From: Caenorhabditis elegans
Lineage: Eukaryota > Nematoda > Chromadorea > Rhabditida > Rhabditidae
Direction of reading: 5' to 3'
Assembly (NCBI RefSeq): GCF_000002985.6
Contig: NC_003281.10
Location: forward strand, 11,780,001-11,844,000
DNA length: 64,000 nt
Under the pieces are notes generated by a model that was not told the origin of the DNA, searched no databases, and was given only the letters and a program-made list of their open reading frames with translations. The stretch's first letter is position 1. The number at the start of each line of letters is the position of its first letter. Positions 10,536-21,700 of the stretch are shown here, in pieces. The translations under genes were made by a program, and so were the position numbers.

Positions 10536-12245
10536 TCAATGAGGAACATTTGAAGTCGTCTGATCCTTGGCATTCTCCTCGCACTCATCACGTCGAACTT
10601 CGAAATCTTCGGGTTTGAGCTGAACAAAGCTAAGTTCGAGCATCTTGTTGACCACCACAACAGCTGCATAATTGCAGAGCTCAATTTGATAACGAGATGC
10701 CGAGAAGACAGTGATGAGGCGACGATCAGCGAAGAATGCATACCCGTACTCGACCACCTGGAGAATATTTATAGTTAATAGAGCACAAATAGAACTAGTA
10801 AAAAGACCAACCTGATGAGCTCTGACAATCAAATCGATATCCAATCTCTTGCACAAATCATCAACCTCCTTCTTTCCAAAGACGTTCGAGATTGCACGGA
10901 TCTTGTTGGGCTCAAAGCCTTTGGCATCCTTTTCAGGGTCTGCCCACAGCAAGTCACAAGCGAGAGGCTGAAATGGTATTAAGATGAAAAGAAGCGCAGA
11001 CTATCGATATTCCGATCAAGTCGGGCATTTTGACGGAAACTCACATGAGTCTTTGCAGTTTCCAGTGGCAATGGGATTGCACGAATATCATCGAGAGACT
11101 TCAAATGTGGAGAAATCCCTCCGTGCATGCAGAGAATACGCTTCGAGACGATTGCACACAGGGGCATATACGAGAAGACTTGATTGAAGTGATTGTAAAC
11201 CGATTCATACACTTCTTCCCTTTGGAAACGCTTCTTGAGCTCCGCGTGGAAGCCGTAGTTTCTGTTACCAATAAGATTATTTTGTGTCAGATCTACTAAC
11301 ATGTGCTTACTTGTTGATGGCCTTCAACTCATGATTTCCTCTCAACAAATGCATCTTTCTGGGCATTGCCAATTTGAGTGAGAAGAGAAGCATAATGACT
11401 TCCAATGAGTGACCTCCACGATCCACGTAGTCCCCGAGGAAGAGGTATTGAGTTTTTGTCGCTGCTCCGCAGGCCTGAAAGGGAACATATAGAACAGCTT
11501 AGCACACATGCAGTTGGTATGGTAGGCAGGCAGGTAAGGACTTACATTGAAAATACGAAGCAAGTCGTTGTACTGCCCGTGGGTATCTCCACAAATGTTG
11601 ATCGGAGCTTGAAGTTCCAAAAGAGCATTTGCAGCCGGTTTTGGAGGGCTCATAGATGTGGTTGCAGATGCTGAAGCAGATGGTGCAGTTTTCTTGTTCG
11701 GTGGAGATGTGTAGTACTTGAAGACACGTGTCAACAGCACATGGATCTCTTTTTCCTGAAAAAAAGACATTAGGAACGTAGGTAGGCATGGAGGCAAATA
11801 GACAGGCAGGGGCGTGGGTAGGTAGGCAGGCAACCGCTTAGAAACGCAGGGATGGTGCAGGTAGAGAATAGGTAGGAATGCAGTGGTTAAACATTTAGGC
11901 AGGTATGAGGCAGGCAGGTAAATATGCAGGGATGATTCAGATAGGCAATGGGAAGGCATGTAGGCAGGCACAGGTGAAGCAGGCAGGCCGGTATAGAGTC
12001 TCCTTTACTTACATCAAACATAATGGCTTTCGAGAATACAGGCTTCAGAAGTTTCTTGATCATATCGGTCAACTTGAATCCCTTCTCATCGGCCTCCGTG
12101 ATATGCCAATTGTTGGCTTCCGAACCCGGTTCAACGGAAGTTTTCTGAAAAGGTAGAGGCATTTTAAAGAATCATCTGAATTTCCACTTACCTTTGGAGC
12201 ATCTGTTGCAGCAGGATTTGAAGAATTCGGAGAATTTGAACTCAT
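10536..12245 (-). CDS. PP1-type Ser/Thr phosphatase, palindrome copy B, 384 aa
   Basis: This is the mirror image of the gene at 7748-9457. Exons are 12192-12245, 12013-12144, 11546-11755, 11311-11474, 11045-11261, 10812-10967 and 10536-10757. The protein is identical except at residue 6, where TCG (Ser) in copy A is CCG (Pro) here. All the PP1 motifs noted for copy A are present, as are its insert and altered SAPNYC loop. Splice sites are intact, so both copies look functional. The two genes are convergent, with 3' ends about 1.08 kb apart. Because introns and the untranslated flank match too, transcripts will be hard to assign without the residue-6 variant. Confidence 0.9.
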
Positions 12246-12503
12246 TTCGTTTTCAATTCAAATTGATCCCTTTGAAGTGTGAATTATCAATTAATGAATT
12301 TATTTTCTTTCTATTGATTTATTGATTTTGATGATTTATTGATTGACCATTGCGATAACAATTGTTTTTATTTTTGACGCGAACATTTTTAAATTGTTTT
12401 AAACTTGCGTAACTAAATTGTTATTAAAGTTGTAAACTATCCAAAAATTGTAAATTTTATGTTCTACATTTTGATAGTTGACAACTTTTTTATAGCGTTT
12501 TTT

Positions 12504-12781
12504 CAATTTTGGAGATATGTTGGTTTCAAAAATATCAAGCCTTAGATCATTCTTAATTAGGAATATCTCTACGTGCTTCCTAGCTTAATCCATGTCGTGG
12601 TGAGTCCTATTAAATATTGTTTCAACAATAATTTTTATTAGTTTTGCCAAACTTCCTCGAATTCGGGGCAGTTTTCTGCATTCCCCAAGACTCATTTTTC
12701 ACTGGCGCCGCTCCAATGTCTGCGTCTCTTCACACAGCTCCCGGAGGTCTTTTAAATGCAAGAAATACCGGTTTATTGGAC
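12504..12781. other. Unique spacer between palindrome and tRNA
   Basis: No gene is seen. The stretch holds the 5' flank of phosphatase copy B beyond the palindrome edge and the upstream flank of the tRNA gene. A short GC-richer part at 12650-12780 has no recognisable motif. Confidence 0.4.
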
Positions 12782-12853
12782 GCCCGTATAGCTCAGTGGC
12801 AGAGCGTCTGTCTCGTAAACAGAAGGTCGGCGGTTCAATCCCGCCTGGGGGCA
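12782..12853 (+). tRNA. tRNA-Thr (anticodon CGU)
   Basis: The 72-nt sequence folds as a cloverleaf. The D stem is GCTC/GAGC, the anticodon stem TCTGT/ACAGA encloses loop CTCGTAA (anticodon CGU, reading ACG), and the T stem GGCGG/CCGCC encloses TTCAATC. Internal promoter boxes TAGCTCAGTGG and GGTTCAATCCC are present, and a T run follows at about 12864. The acceptor stem GCCCGTA/TGGGGGC has one G-G mismatch at pair 5-68 and a U-G wobble at 6-67, so this copy may be slightly degenerate. It has no intron. Confidence 0.92.
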
Positions 12854-13023
12854 ATTTTGTTGGATTTTTTTCAAAAAAGTAGGATAAGAAAGTTATCTAG
12901 ATGAGCTCACAGCTCGGCAGAGCTCCTGAGAAACACCAATTTTGAAAAGCTTATATGAAAAAGCTGTTATGAATCTGCGAACATCTAAAACTGAAACGCT
13001 GAGGCTCGACGTATATGAGAAAA

Positions 13024-13243
13024 GTAGCGGCCGACAGCTCGCGGGTCACATTGCCACCTGCGAAATGTCGGCTGCTTCTACGACGCCTGCGCCGGCCACA
13101 AAGTGTATCCGAATGTATAGTGCGGCGCGGAACCCCGAACGTGTCGGCCGCTTCTAAATAACCAACTTTTCACACTTCATTGCAAACACACAGCGGCGAC
13201 GGCGTGAGGCCCGCATTTTGCGCCTCACTCAGCTGGGAGCCCT
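13024..13243 (+). repeat. Dispersed GC-rich repeat, inverted relative to 37974-38105
   Basis: The segment contains GCGGCCGACA, GTGCGGCGCGGAACCCCGAA, CGTGTCGGCCGCTTC and GCCTCACTCAGCTGGGAGCC. The reverse complement of most of this occurs at 37974-38105, inside an intron of the four-TM gene. The blocks GCGGCCGACA and TGTCGGCTGC also occur in the introns of the secreted peptide genes. Confidence 0.75.
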
Positions 13244-14029
13244 AGCTACAATTATCAAAAAATACTGCTCTTTTTGTTAGTAAATTAACTCGCATCCAAT
13301 TCTAAACCGCGTTTTTTTAAAGTTACAATAAATTTACCTGAGTAAGTTTTGTATTTTTTTAAAATAAAATGTTTCATTTTCTCTCAAAAACACAGAGAAA
13401 CCATGTCCACCCAACTTTTGACCTCATTGTCGGCGAGCGTGCAAATCGTATGGACATGTGCTCCAAATTGAGTTGCTCTTTTCTCTGCAGACAATTCAAT
13501 GGATGATACTTCTTTCTTAGAAATAAAAGACTCCCTTGTTCCTTGTCGATTTTTAGACCCAATTTATGAAAGTTTAATTTTTTTTCAAACTTTGTGTAAT
13601 TTTAAATTTTGTTCACTCTTATTTTAAACTGAAGAAACCTTGTTGTAAAAAATTCAAAAATTTTTTGTCAGAGTTACTAGAAACTATAGCAACAATTTTT
13701 ATATTTTTCAAACTTCCACTATCATAAGAATCACAAAATTTCCCACAATTTTTTTGAAATTTAAACAAAAATTATTGTGTGGCAAAACTCCCGATTTTGC
13801 GAAGCGCTGAAAATTTCAAAATTGCAAACTGGCCAAATTTGTCGGGTTTGTCAGTTTCCTAGACAGTCACTTAGGTATTTTCGGCATTTTCCAAATTTTT
13901 GGCATTTGCCGAATTTCCTTTTTTTTTTAGTCATGTAGGAATTTTTGACATTTTCCAAATTTCAATATTATCGGCAGTCAGGCATTTTCAGTATTTGCCG
14001 AATTTCAAGATTTTCGGAAAGTTTGGCGT
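13244..14029. other. Non-coding, AT-rich; one doubtful short frame
   Basis: I see no supported gene. A plus-strand frame at about 13402-13520 after a possible AG reads PTFDLIVGERANRMDMCSKL and ends soon after. It is short and isolated, so I do not call it a gene. The right end grades into the CGGCAAATTGCCG repeat. Confidence 0.4.
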
Positions 14030-14450
14030 TTTCGTCAGTTTTTTTTTTCGGTAAATCGGCAAATTAGCAAATTGCCGGAATGGAAATTTCCGGCAAATCA
14101 GAAAATTGGCAGAATTAAATATTTTTCGGCAAACTGTGGTTTTGCACTTTTTTTTTTTTGGAATATTCAGAATTTCAATTTTCATCGGCAAAATTGTACG
14201 CATCCTATGAATGTTCCTAAACTTGAAAAGTAAGCAATTTCTATGAAAATATCTAAAGAAAACGGGGGGAAAAAATTCAAAAAGGCACAGTTTCATGTGT
14301 TTCCGTCTTATAAGAAAATCCCTCTAAACACTTCCGGCAAATTTATGTTCGGCAAATTGCAAACCGACAAACCGCCAAATTGCCGGAATTGAGAATTCCC
14401 AAAAAATCGGCAAACCGGCAATTTGCCGATTTGACGATTTTTGCCGGCCA
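14030..14450. repeat. CGGCAAATTGCCG-type array with element tail
   Basis: The repeat words CGGCAAATTGCC and TTTCCGGCAAAT occur at 14050-14130 and 14325-14445. Between them lies a unique tail with TTATAAGAAAATCCCTCTAAA and CAAAATTGTACGCATCCTAT, found (often inverted) at 25225-25345, 31245-31345, 34080-34160 and 36065-36220. Confidence 0.75.
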
Positions 14451-15402
14451 CCCCTGCTACGAATCTCGGTTTGTTCCTTATTGTCAAAGATAAACGTTGT
14501 TTCAAAATATCCCCCATACAAACAAATTCAGTCGAAGCCGCTGCTGCTGCTGCACCCTGCCACCAAACATTCCGAGAAGGAAGCGACGCGCGGCGCATTT
14601 CCGGGCGGCCCTTGGGGACTTGTTGGGGTGTCGTCGTTTCGAAGAGGCACTTTTGAGGCCCCGAAGATGTCGTCTTTCCTACAACCACCACCAACGTCTT
14701 CTTGTTGTCGTCTATCAAACCCCAGAAAGCTGGGAGCTTCTTTATACAAACTCTCTGTATCTCTTTCTGTTTCTCTCTCTCTTTTATGTGCAAAAAAGAT
14801 AAACCACAACACAAGCGGATACACGCAAACGTCTTCTCCCGTCTCTTCTATTTTATCCCATCTTCTCCATTCCCCCAAAAAGTTTTGTTTCGTATCCCAC
14901 CATCTTTAGGTTCGATCAGTATATCCAGAACGTTCGATTTTTTTTCTTCATTTTAATTTTTTGTGAAACTTTACTAGAAGTTTTTCACTTTCTTATGTGT
15001 ATGTTTTTCTAGAGTTGTTTAAACATTTGCAACTAATTTTCTGATTAGTTAGCGAAAAATTCTTCAGTTAGCAACATGTTGCTATACATTTTTTTAAAAA
15101 TTTTTATCAGTTTAACTCCGGATAAAGTTGCAATGGGTTCATTTTGATCAGGTTTTAAAATGGACTGTATGTTGAAAACTGAGCGTCTTTGTGAAAGCAG
15201 GCGCAAAAATTAGAAGTTTATAAATTCATGTAAAAATGTAACAACAAAAAGACGAAAGCCCGGCGTCAGGCCCTGAAACCGCGCCTGCTTACCATGAAAG
15301 CCCTGTATATGACAAAATTTTTCAGCCAACAAATTTTTAAAAATCAGACCGTTTACACATTTCAAAATTTTCAAACTGAAAAGTCTAACAGTGAGCTGCA
15401 AT
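14451..15402. other. Upstream flank of the potassium channel gene, no clear exon
   Basis: The stretch has CT-rich low complexity at about 14755-14790 and a GC-richer segment with CTGCTGCTGCTG at 14538. Open frames overlap here but none has a domain or a clear splice link. It may contain a 5' exon or promoter for the channel gene, since the first recognised channel exon opens with an AG acceptor and no ATG at the boundary. Confidence 0.3.
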
Positions 15403-15652
15403 ACCGTATTTCCTCTAATAGTATTTCACCCAACTACTTTACTTTAGAAGGATATATCTCGGTTTATTAAAAAAAAATAGCAATAAATTTTCAACTGCAA
15501 AATTTGTATATATTTGCAGTGCAAATATATAGAAAAACGTATAACAAATGTTTTGTCAGTTGACAATTTTTCAATAAAACAAACGCCAACTGAGATATAA
15601 GCTGTCAAAGTTGAGCAATGGTGGTGCAATACTAAATGAGGGAATACGGTAC
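15403..15652. repeat. MITE with terminal inverted repeats TACCGTATT(T/C)CCTC
   Basis: The left end TACCGTATTTCCTCTAATAG is inverted at the right end (complement TACCGTATTCCCTCATTTAG). The internal parts pair partly (TATATCTCGGTTTATTAAA versus CTTATATCTCAGTTGGCG). A related half element with the same AACTTTGACAGCTTATATCTC block is at 35350-35480. Confidence 0.8.
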
Positions 15653-15747
15653 ATTCCTTGCGAGGCCCGTTATTAATTATTTATGCGGTTTCAAATTCTT
15701 TTCCTCTTTTGCAAAAAATTTTAAAATCCAAAATTTTCTATTTTCAG

Positions 15748-18700
15748 AATCATTCCCTCAGATACCACAGATGGCAGTCAAATAGACGACTGAAAATGAG
15801 AGACGAAGTCAGATCGTTTTGTCTGAAATTTACAACTTTTGTGAAATCTGTAAGTGACTCCTTGATTTTTTAAAAAATTTTCGAAAGTTGAAGTTCAGAT
15901 TAATATGTACTTTTTAATATAAAGTAGTGTTTAAATATTTCTTTTTCGATAAAAAATTTTTCCAATCTTCGAGAGTTCATATTGATGGAAAAAATAATGA
16001 TATAAAATAGTGTTTAAATATTTTATTATTATAATTCAGGCGACAATATTCACAATCACTCATGTCGGATTATGTTTTCTGGTGGCTCTGTATGCAGTGG
16101 CCGGAGCATTTATGTTTCAGGCAGTGGAATATCCTTATGAGCTGGGATTACAGGGAAAAGTGAAGAACGCTTCACTTAAGGTATTTTGACTTTTTAATTT
16201 TTTCAAATTAATTTTTGAATTTAAGGTTGTTGATGACATTTATCGATTTATTAATCGAAAAAATGTCATTGAAGAAACTGCTGTCAAAAATGAATCTCAA
16301 TGGGCGCTAAAAGAATTTGAGATGCTACTGGTGCATGCAATGAACTTTGAAGGTACCAAATAAGGCTAGTAGGCACATTTTCAAAATTTGAGAATTTTAA
16401 GGATACGATGAACATGACGAAGAACGACCCACCTTCCAATGGACATTCTCAGGCGCACTTCTCTATTCTATCACAGTTTTTACAACAATTGGTGAGTTCA
16501 CTTGAAATTGTATAATATATAATTTTTCGAAACTTCTAAAAAAAGAATAACCATTTGATTCATAGTTTTTTTTTAAATAGAAACCCACTTTAGAGACAGC
16601 AAGACTAATTTTCAAATTCCTCAAAGATTTGGAAAGTAATTGACATACGACAAAACCTTAGTCTGAATCAGAGGTGGGCAGAAATTGCCGGAAATTTTCG
16701 ATTCCGGTCAAGTGCCGGTTTGCCGGAAATTTTGAATTCTAGCCATTTGCCGATTTGCCGAAAATTTCAATTTCGGCAATTTGTCGATTTGCCGGAAATT
16801 TTTATTACCGGTTTACCAGAAATTTTGAATTCCGGCAATTTGCTGATTTGCCGGAAATTTTCAATTACGGCAAATTGCCGATTTGCAGGAAATTTTTTAT
16901 TCCTGCAATTTGCCGATTTACCAGAAATTTTGAATTCCGGCAATTTGCCGATTTGGCGGAAATGTTTAATTCCGGCATATTGCCGGTTTGCCGGAAATTT
17001 TGAATTCCGGCAATTTGCTGATTTGCCGGAAATTTTCAATTTCGGCAATTTACCGGTTTGTCGAGGTGCCGGAAATTTTCGATTCCGGCAATTTGCCGAT
17101 TTGCTGAAATATTTCAATTCTGACAATTTGCCGATTTGCCGGGAATTTTAATTTCGGAAATTTGCCGATTTTCCGTAAATTTTCAATACCGGCAATTTGC
17201 CGATTTGCCTGAAATTTTCAGTTCCGGCAATATGCCAATTTGCCGAATTTGCTGAAATATTTCAATTCCGGCAACTTTCCGATTTGCCGGTAATGTTTAA
17301 TTCCGACAATTTGCCGATTTTTCGAAAATTTTCAATTCCGGCAATTTGCCGGTTTGCCGATTCCCGGAAATTTTCAATTTCAAGATAGATGATAGGATAT
17401 GCACAATTTTGCCGATTAAAATATATTAAAAATTTATAAAAATTTCCTGAAAAAATAATGTGCAAACCCACATTTTCATTTCGAAACATTTCGCCGTTAG
17501 CCAAAAATTTTCAATTTCGGCAAGCTCCAAATTTGCCGTTTTCCGCCGACGCCTGGTTTGAATGTTTTCATAATATTTCCTTTATCTTCATTTTTTCAAG
17601 ACATGCTGTTTTTTGCGCCTCCCTTGAGAGTAGTTTTGGTGTCTCCAAACAGACCCTATTTTTAGATGTCTCATTAAAACCACATATTTACTGTGATCTA
17701 CTTAACCTTTTCTATCATAATGCAAAAAAACTGATCTTCTGGAAACTCGTGTTCTGATACGTCACAAGAGCCCAACGTTCCGATGGGAAACATTTTTGAG
17801 TGAGAATTGATGAGCGGGAAAGAAAGAAGAAATATAGCGTCTAGGGATTTTGGGAACAACTCTTTCCTTTTTTCTCGGTTATGGGAAATTGGTTTTAAAT
17901 ATGTTTGAACTCAGGGAACTTATTTTCATGATATGAAATTTAGGTTTTATTTATAGGTTACGGCCACATTTGTCCGAAAACCGACACTGGTCGACTGCTG
18001 ACAATCCTCTACTCGATTCTTGGAATACCATTGATGCTCTTATGTTTAGCAAATATTGCGGAGACACTTGCTCAGGTACCTGAAAACTTTTTTTTGCAGA
18101 TTAAGCCTGACAACTCCTTTTCCAGGTCTTCACTTACATCTACTTCAAGCTTTGTTGTGCCTATTGCCGCTGGCAAAAGAATCGACGAAGAGTTCGGCGG
18201 GCGGCTCTAAGCTTCCGTTATCATCCGAATGCCGCGGTGAATGTGCGAAGGGTTCAGAGCTCGCGGAGCAATCAGAGATATAATACAGTTCGGCGGCATG
18301 CGTCATTGAATAGGTCAAGGACGAGGAGTAATGATACGAAGTCGGTTAGGAGTTTTAATAGGTGAGTTCTGAAGCTTGATGATGCTCCAATTTTTCCACA
18401 CTTTAATGCACACCAGGGGTGTGCGGCAAATTTGCCGGATTTGCCGGATTTGTCCGAGCTCTGCAATTTTGCCGAATTTTCCGTTTGCCGAGCTCGTCAA
18501 ACTTGCCGAATTTGCTATTTGCCGAGCTTGTCAAATTTGCCGAATTTGCTATTTGCCGAGCTCGTCAAACTTGCCGAATTTGCCGTTTGCCGAGCTTGTC
18601 AAATTTGCCGAACTTGCCGTTCAATTTTGCCGTTTGTCGAGTTCGTCAAAATTACCGAATTTGCCGTTTGCCTAGCACGGCAGATTTGCCGAATTTGCCG

Positions 18701-21700
18701 GATTTGCCGAAAATTTTCGGCAAATTGTGGATTTGCACTTTTTTGTTTTAATTTCAAAAAGGAACAGTTTTAAGTGTTTCCGTTTTATAAAAAATCCCTC
18801 AAAAAACTTCCGGCAACTCGATGTCTAGCAAACGGCAAATTGCCAATTTGCCGAAAAGCAACATTTCCGGAAAATCGGCAAACCGGCAATTTGACGAATT
18901 GACTTGTCGAAATGCCAATTGCTGCCCATGTAGATCAAGAGGACGTCCCCCCATAACATCCCACCTAATTGTAGGAACAATCAAATTTCCATAATATTTT
19001 AACTCAGGTACGACTCAACCAACACCCAACCCGTACAACCTCCTCGATTCGACACGATGTCTCTACCCGGCCGTCGAAAAATCAGCACTCAATCCCGAAG
19101 CCCAAATGGGACGATGCCTCGACTACCGAACTTCCCACAACCAAAACGGTACAGCTTTGCATTCAGTTTTCTGAGTTTATTGTACACGTCCTAGTCATTT
19201 TTCAGAAGTTTCAGAGGAGCGCACTTGCAAAAGTCGAATACTGCGATCAATATGGAGCAGTTGTATACGGATGAGAAGCGGAGCAGAAGGGGAAGGCATG
19301 CAGTTAGTGAGAGTCCTGCGAGGGAGTATAAAGGTGAGGAAATTCATTTTCTATCATTTTCCATATTCTATGAAATTTGAACCCTGCAACTTTGATGCTT
19401 TTCGAACGAAAAAATGGGAATTTTTGGAAACATTTTGTTCTTTTTTTCTTAATTTTGGAGATATCGGGATGAAATTGTAGTTACAGAGGTTTTTTTTAAA
19501 TTTTTTAATTATTTTTAAAAGTTTCCGGCAAATCGGAAAATTACCGAAATTGAAAATTTCAAGCACCTCGGCAAAACGGTAAATTAACGGATTTGAAGTT
19601 TCCGGCAAATCGGCAAACCGGCAAATTTCCGATTTGTCGAATTTGCCGGAAAAACGGCAACTGCCGGCCGGAAATTTTCGTTGCACATTTTATTTTGGAA
19701 ATTTTAGAATTTCATATTTAATCGGCAAAAAAAATTATTTAAAACATTCTAAATTTTATATGATTTTTTCGAAATTTGAAATTTGGAAAATTCTCAGTTT
19801 TTATCACTTTTTGGGAGTCGTTGACCCAACAAAAAAATTATGATCCACTCAGTGGTGCGCGGCAAACAATTTTTTCCTTCAAATCGGCGAATTGCCGGAA
19901 TTAAAAATTTCCGGCAAATCGACAAATTGCCGGATTTGAAATTTCCGGCTAATCGGCGAATTGCCGGAATTGAAAGTTTCAGTCAAATCGGCAAACCGGC
20001 AAATTTCCGATTTGCCGAATTTGCCGGAAAATTTTCGTTGCACATTTTTTTTCCTGGGAATTTCAGAGTTTCAATTTTAATTTCAAATAGGCACAGTTTT
20101 AAGTGTTTCCGTCTTATAAAAAATCTATCTAAAAACCTCCGGCAAATTGATGTTTGGCAAAAGGCGAATCGGCAAATTGCCGGAAATGAAAATTTTCGGC
20201 AAATGTTACCATCACTCTGGACAAGAGACGAGAACAAAAACGATTCAGAAAAATTCTTTAAACATTCCTAGGTGGCCTTCTTGTTCGTGCCCAACACCAA
20301 CCCGATGAAGGAGTTGTCGACCTGAAAGCCTACGGTGGCTCGGCCGCCGCGTTCCACGACCTGGTGACCAGAAAACCCCGTCGAGACGATGCAGCAGTTC
20401 CAAACGTCATAATCTCGAGGACCAGAGATGAGGATGTCAAGTCGGATCCCGACAAGACAGAGGAAACTAGCGTATGTGTTTTTAGAGATTGAACTCAGAT
20501 TAAACTAAGTATGCTTTAGATGTCACTGACCGACGATGAGGATATGCAGAAGCCACCAAGAAGGAACAATTCCGCACGGGAATTGAGGGAAAAGGAAATG
20601 ATGATGATGAACTCGTTAAATCATAAGCAGCCAAGTATGGATAGTAGTACATCGAGAAGATTGCGGGATATTGATGGAAGAAGCTATCGATCGGATCGAT
20701 CTGAAAGATCAGATGAAATGTCATTGCATTCGTTGAGGAGAAATGTAAGTTTTGGTTTATACACATACCAGGGGTGTTCGGCAAATCTCAAAATTTGCCG
20801 AGATCGGCAAATTCGGCAAATCTCTTTCTCCAATATTTGCCGAGCACGGCAAATTCGGCAAATTTGCCGTGCTTAACAAACTCCAAAAAATGTGACATTT
20901 TTTGATGTTTTTTGGAGCACCAAAACTACTGAGTTCTGAACAAAAATCTAGTTTCTGAATAAGTTCCGTGTAGTGTGTCTGCTCAAGTATAAAAGTAACT
21001 CAATTTTGTGCCATTTTACTAAATTTTTGGGGACAAAATCAATAGTTTTGGTCAAAACTCTATTGACAAAATTTTGATGTGTGCGGCAAATTTCGAAACT
21101 TGCTGAGCATTCGGCAAATCTACTTTTTTGAAATTTGCCGAGCTCGGCAAACGGCAAATTCGGCGAATTCGGCAAATTTGCCGCACACCCCTGCTTTTCG
21201 GAGCTCGGCAAATTCGGCAAATGTACTTTTTTGAAATTTGCCGTGCTCGGCAAATTCGGCTTATTAGGTTATAAGGCTTCATTATGAGGCTTCAAGGATA
21301 TTTCCTGTAGGCAGGCAGGCATTCTCGTGCCTTCTCATCGTGTTTCTTCATTTCAGGGTCACCGAAACCAGGAGAAAATGCCTGTCAGCGTTGGTATTTG
21401 CATCGTCTTCGCGTTCATTTCTGGCGGAGCTTGGCTGTTCTCCTGGTGGGAGAATTGGAATGGATTTGATGGTGCCTATTATTGCTTTATTACTTTGAGG
21501 TTTGTAATTTAACAGTTTTTTAATCAAAAAAAAACTATATTTTTCCAGTACAATTGGTTTTGGAGACATCGTACCTGGTCAGGCTCTTGACGAAGGGAGC
21601 CAGGAGAAACTTGTAGTTTGTGCGCTTTATCTGCTGTTTGGAATGGCTCTTATTGGTAAGGTATACGCTGGATTTTAAAGAAAATTAAGTATATTTTAGC

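Larger units (their letters stand above)
7490..12503. repeat. Large palindrome: two 2,010-bp arms around a 994-bp spacer
   Basis: Bases 7490-9499 and 10494-12503 are reverse complements of one another about a centre at 9996.5 (paired positions sum to 19993). Every exon and intron of the two phosphatase genes pairs. The only difference I noticed is at 7763 versus 12230. Outside 7490/12503 and inside 9499/10494 the identity stops abruptly. Near-identity of introns implies either recent duplication or continuing gene conversion. Confidence 0.93.

Noticed and set aside
13402-13520. Short frame with PTFDLIVGERANRMDMCSKL
   Set aside because: Under 40 codons, no partner exon and no known family. 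It is kept only as a note.
14481-14909. Overlapping frames of 100-142 codons upstream of the channel gene
   Set aside because: Several frames on both strands are open at once over low-complexity CTGCTG and CT-rich sequence. None has a recognisable domain or splice link.
16720-17151. Long open frames with [17 protein letters not shown]-type translations in all minisatellite arrays
   Set aside because: They follow from a repeat unit lacking stops in some frames. The same peptide words appear on both strands and in every array, without splice links or starts of their own.
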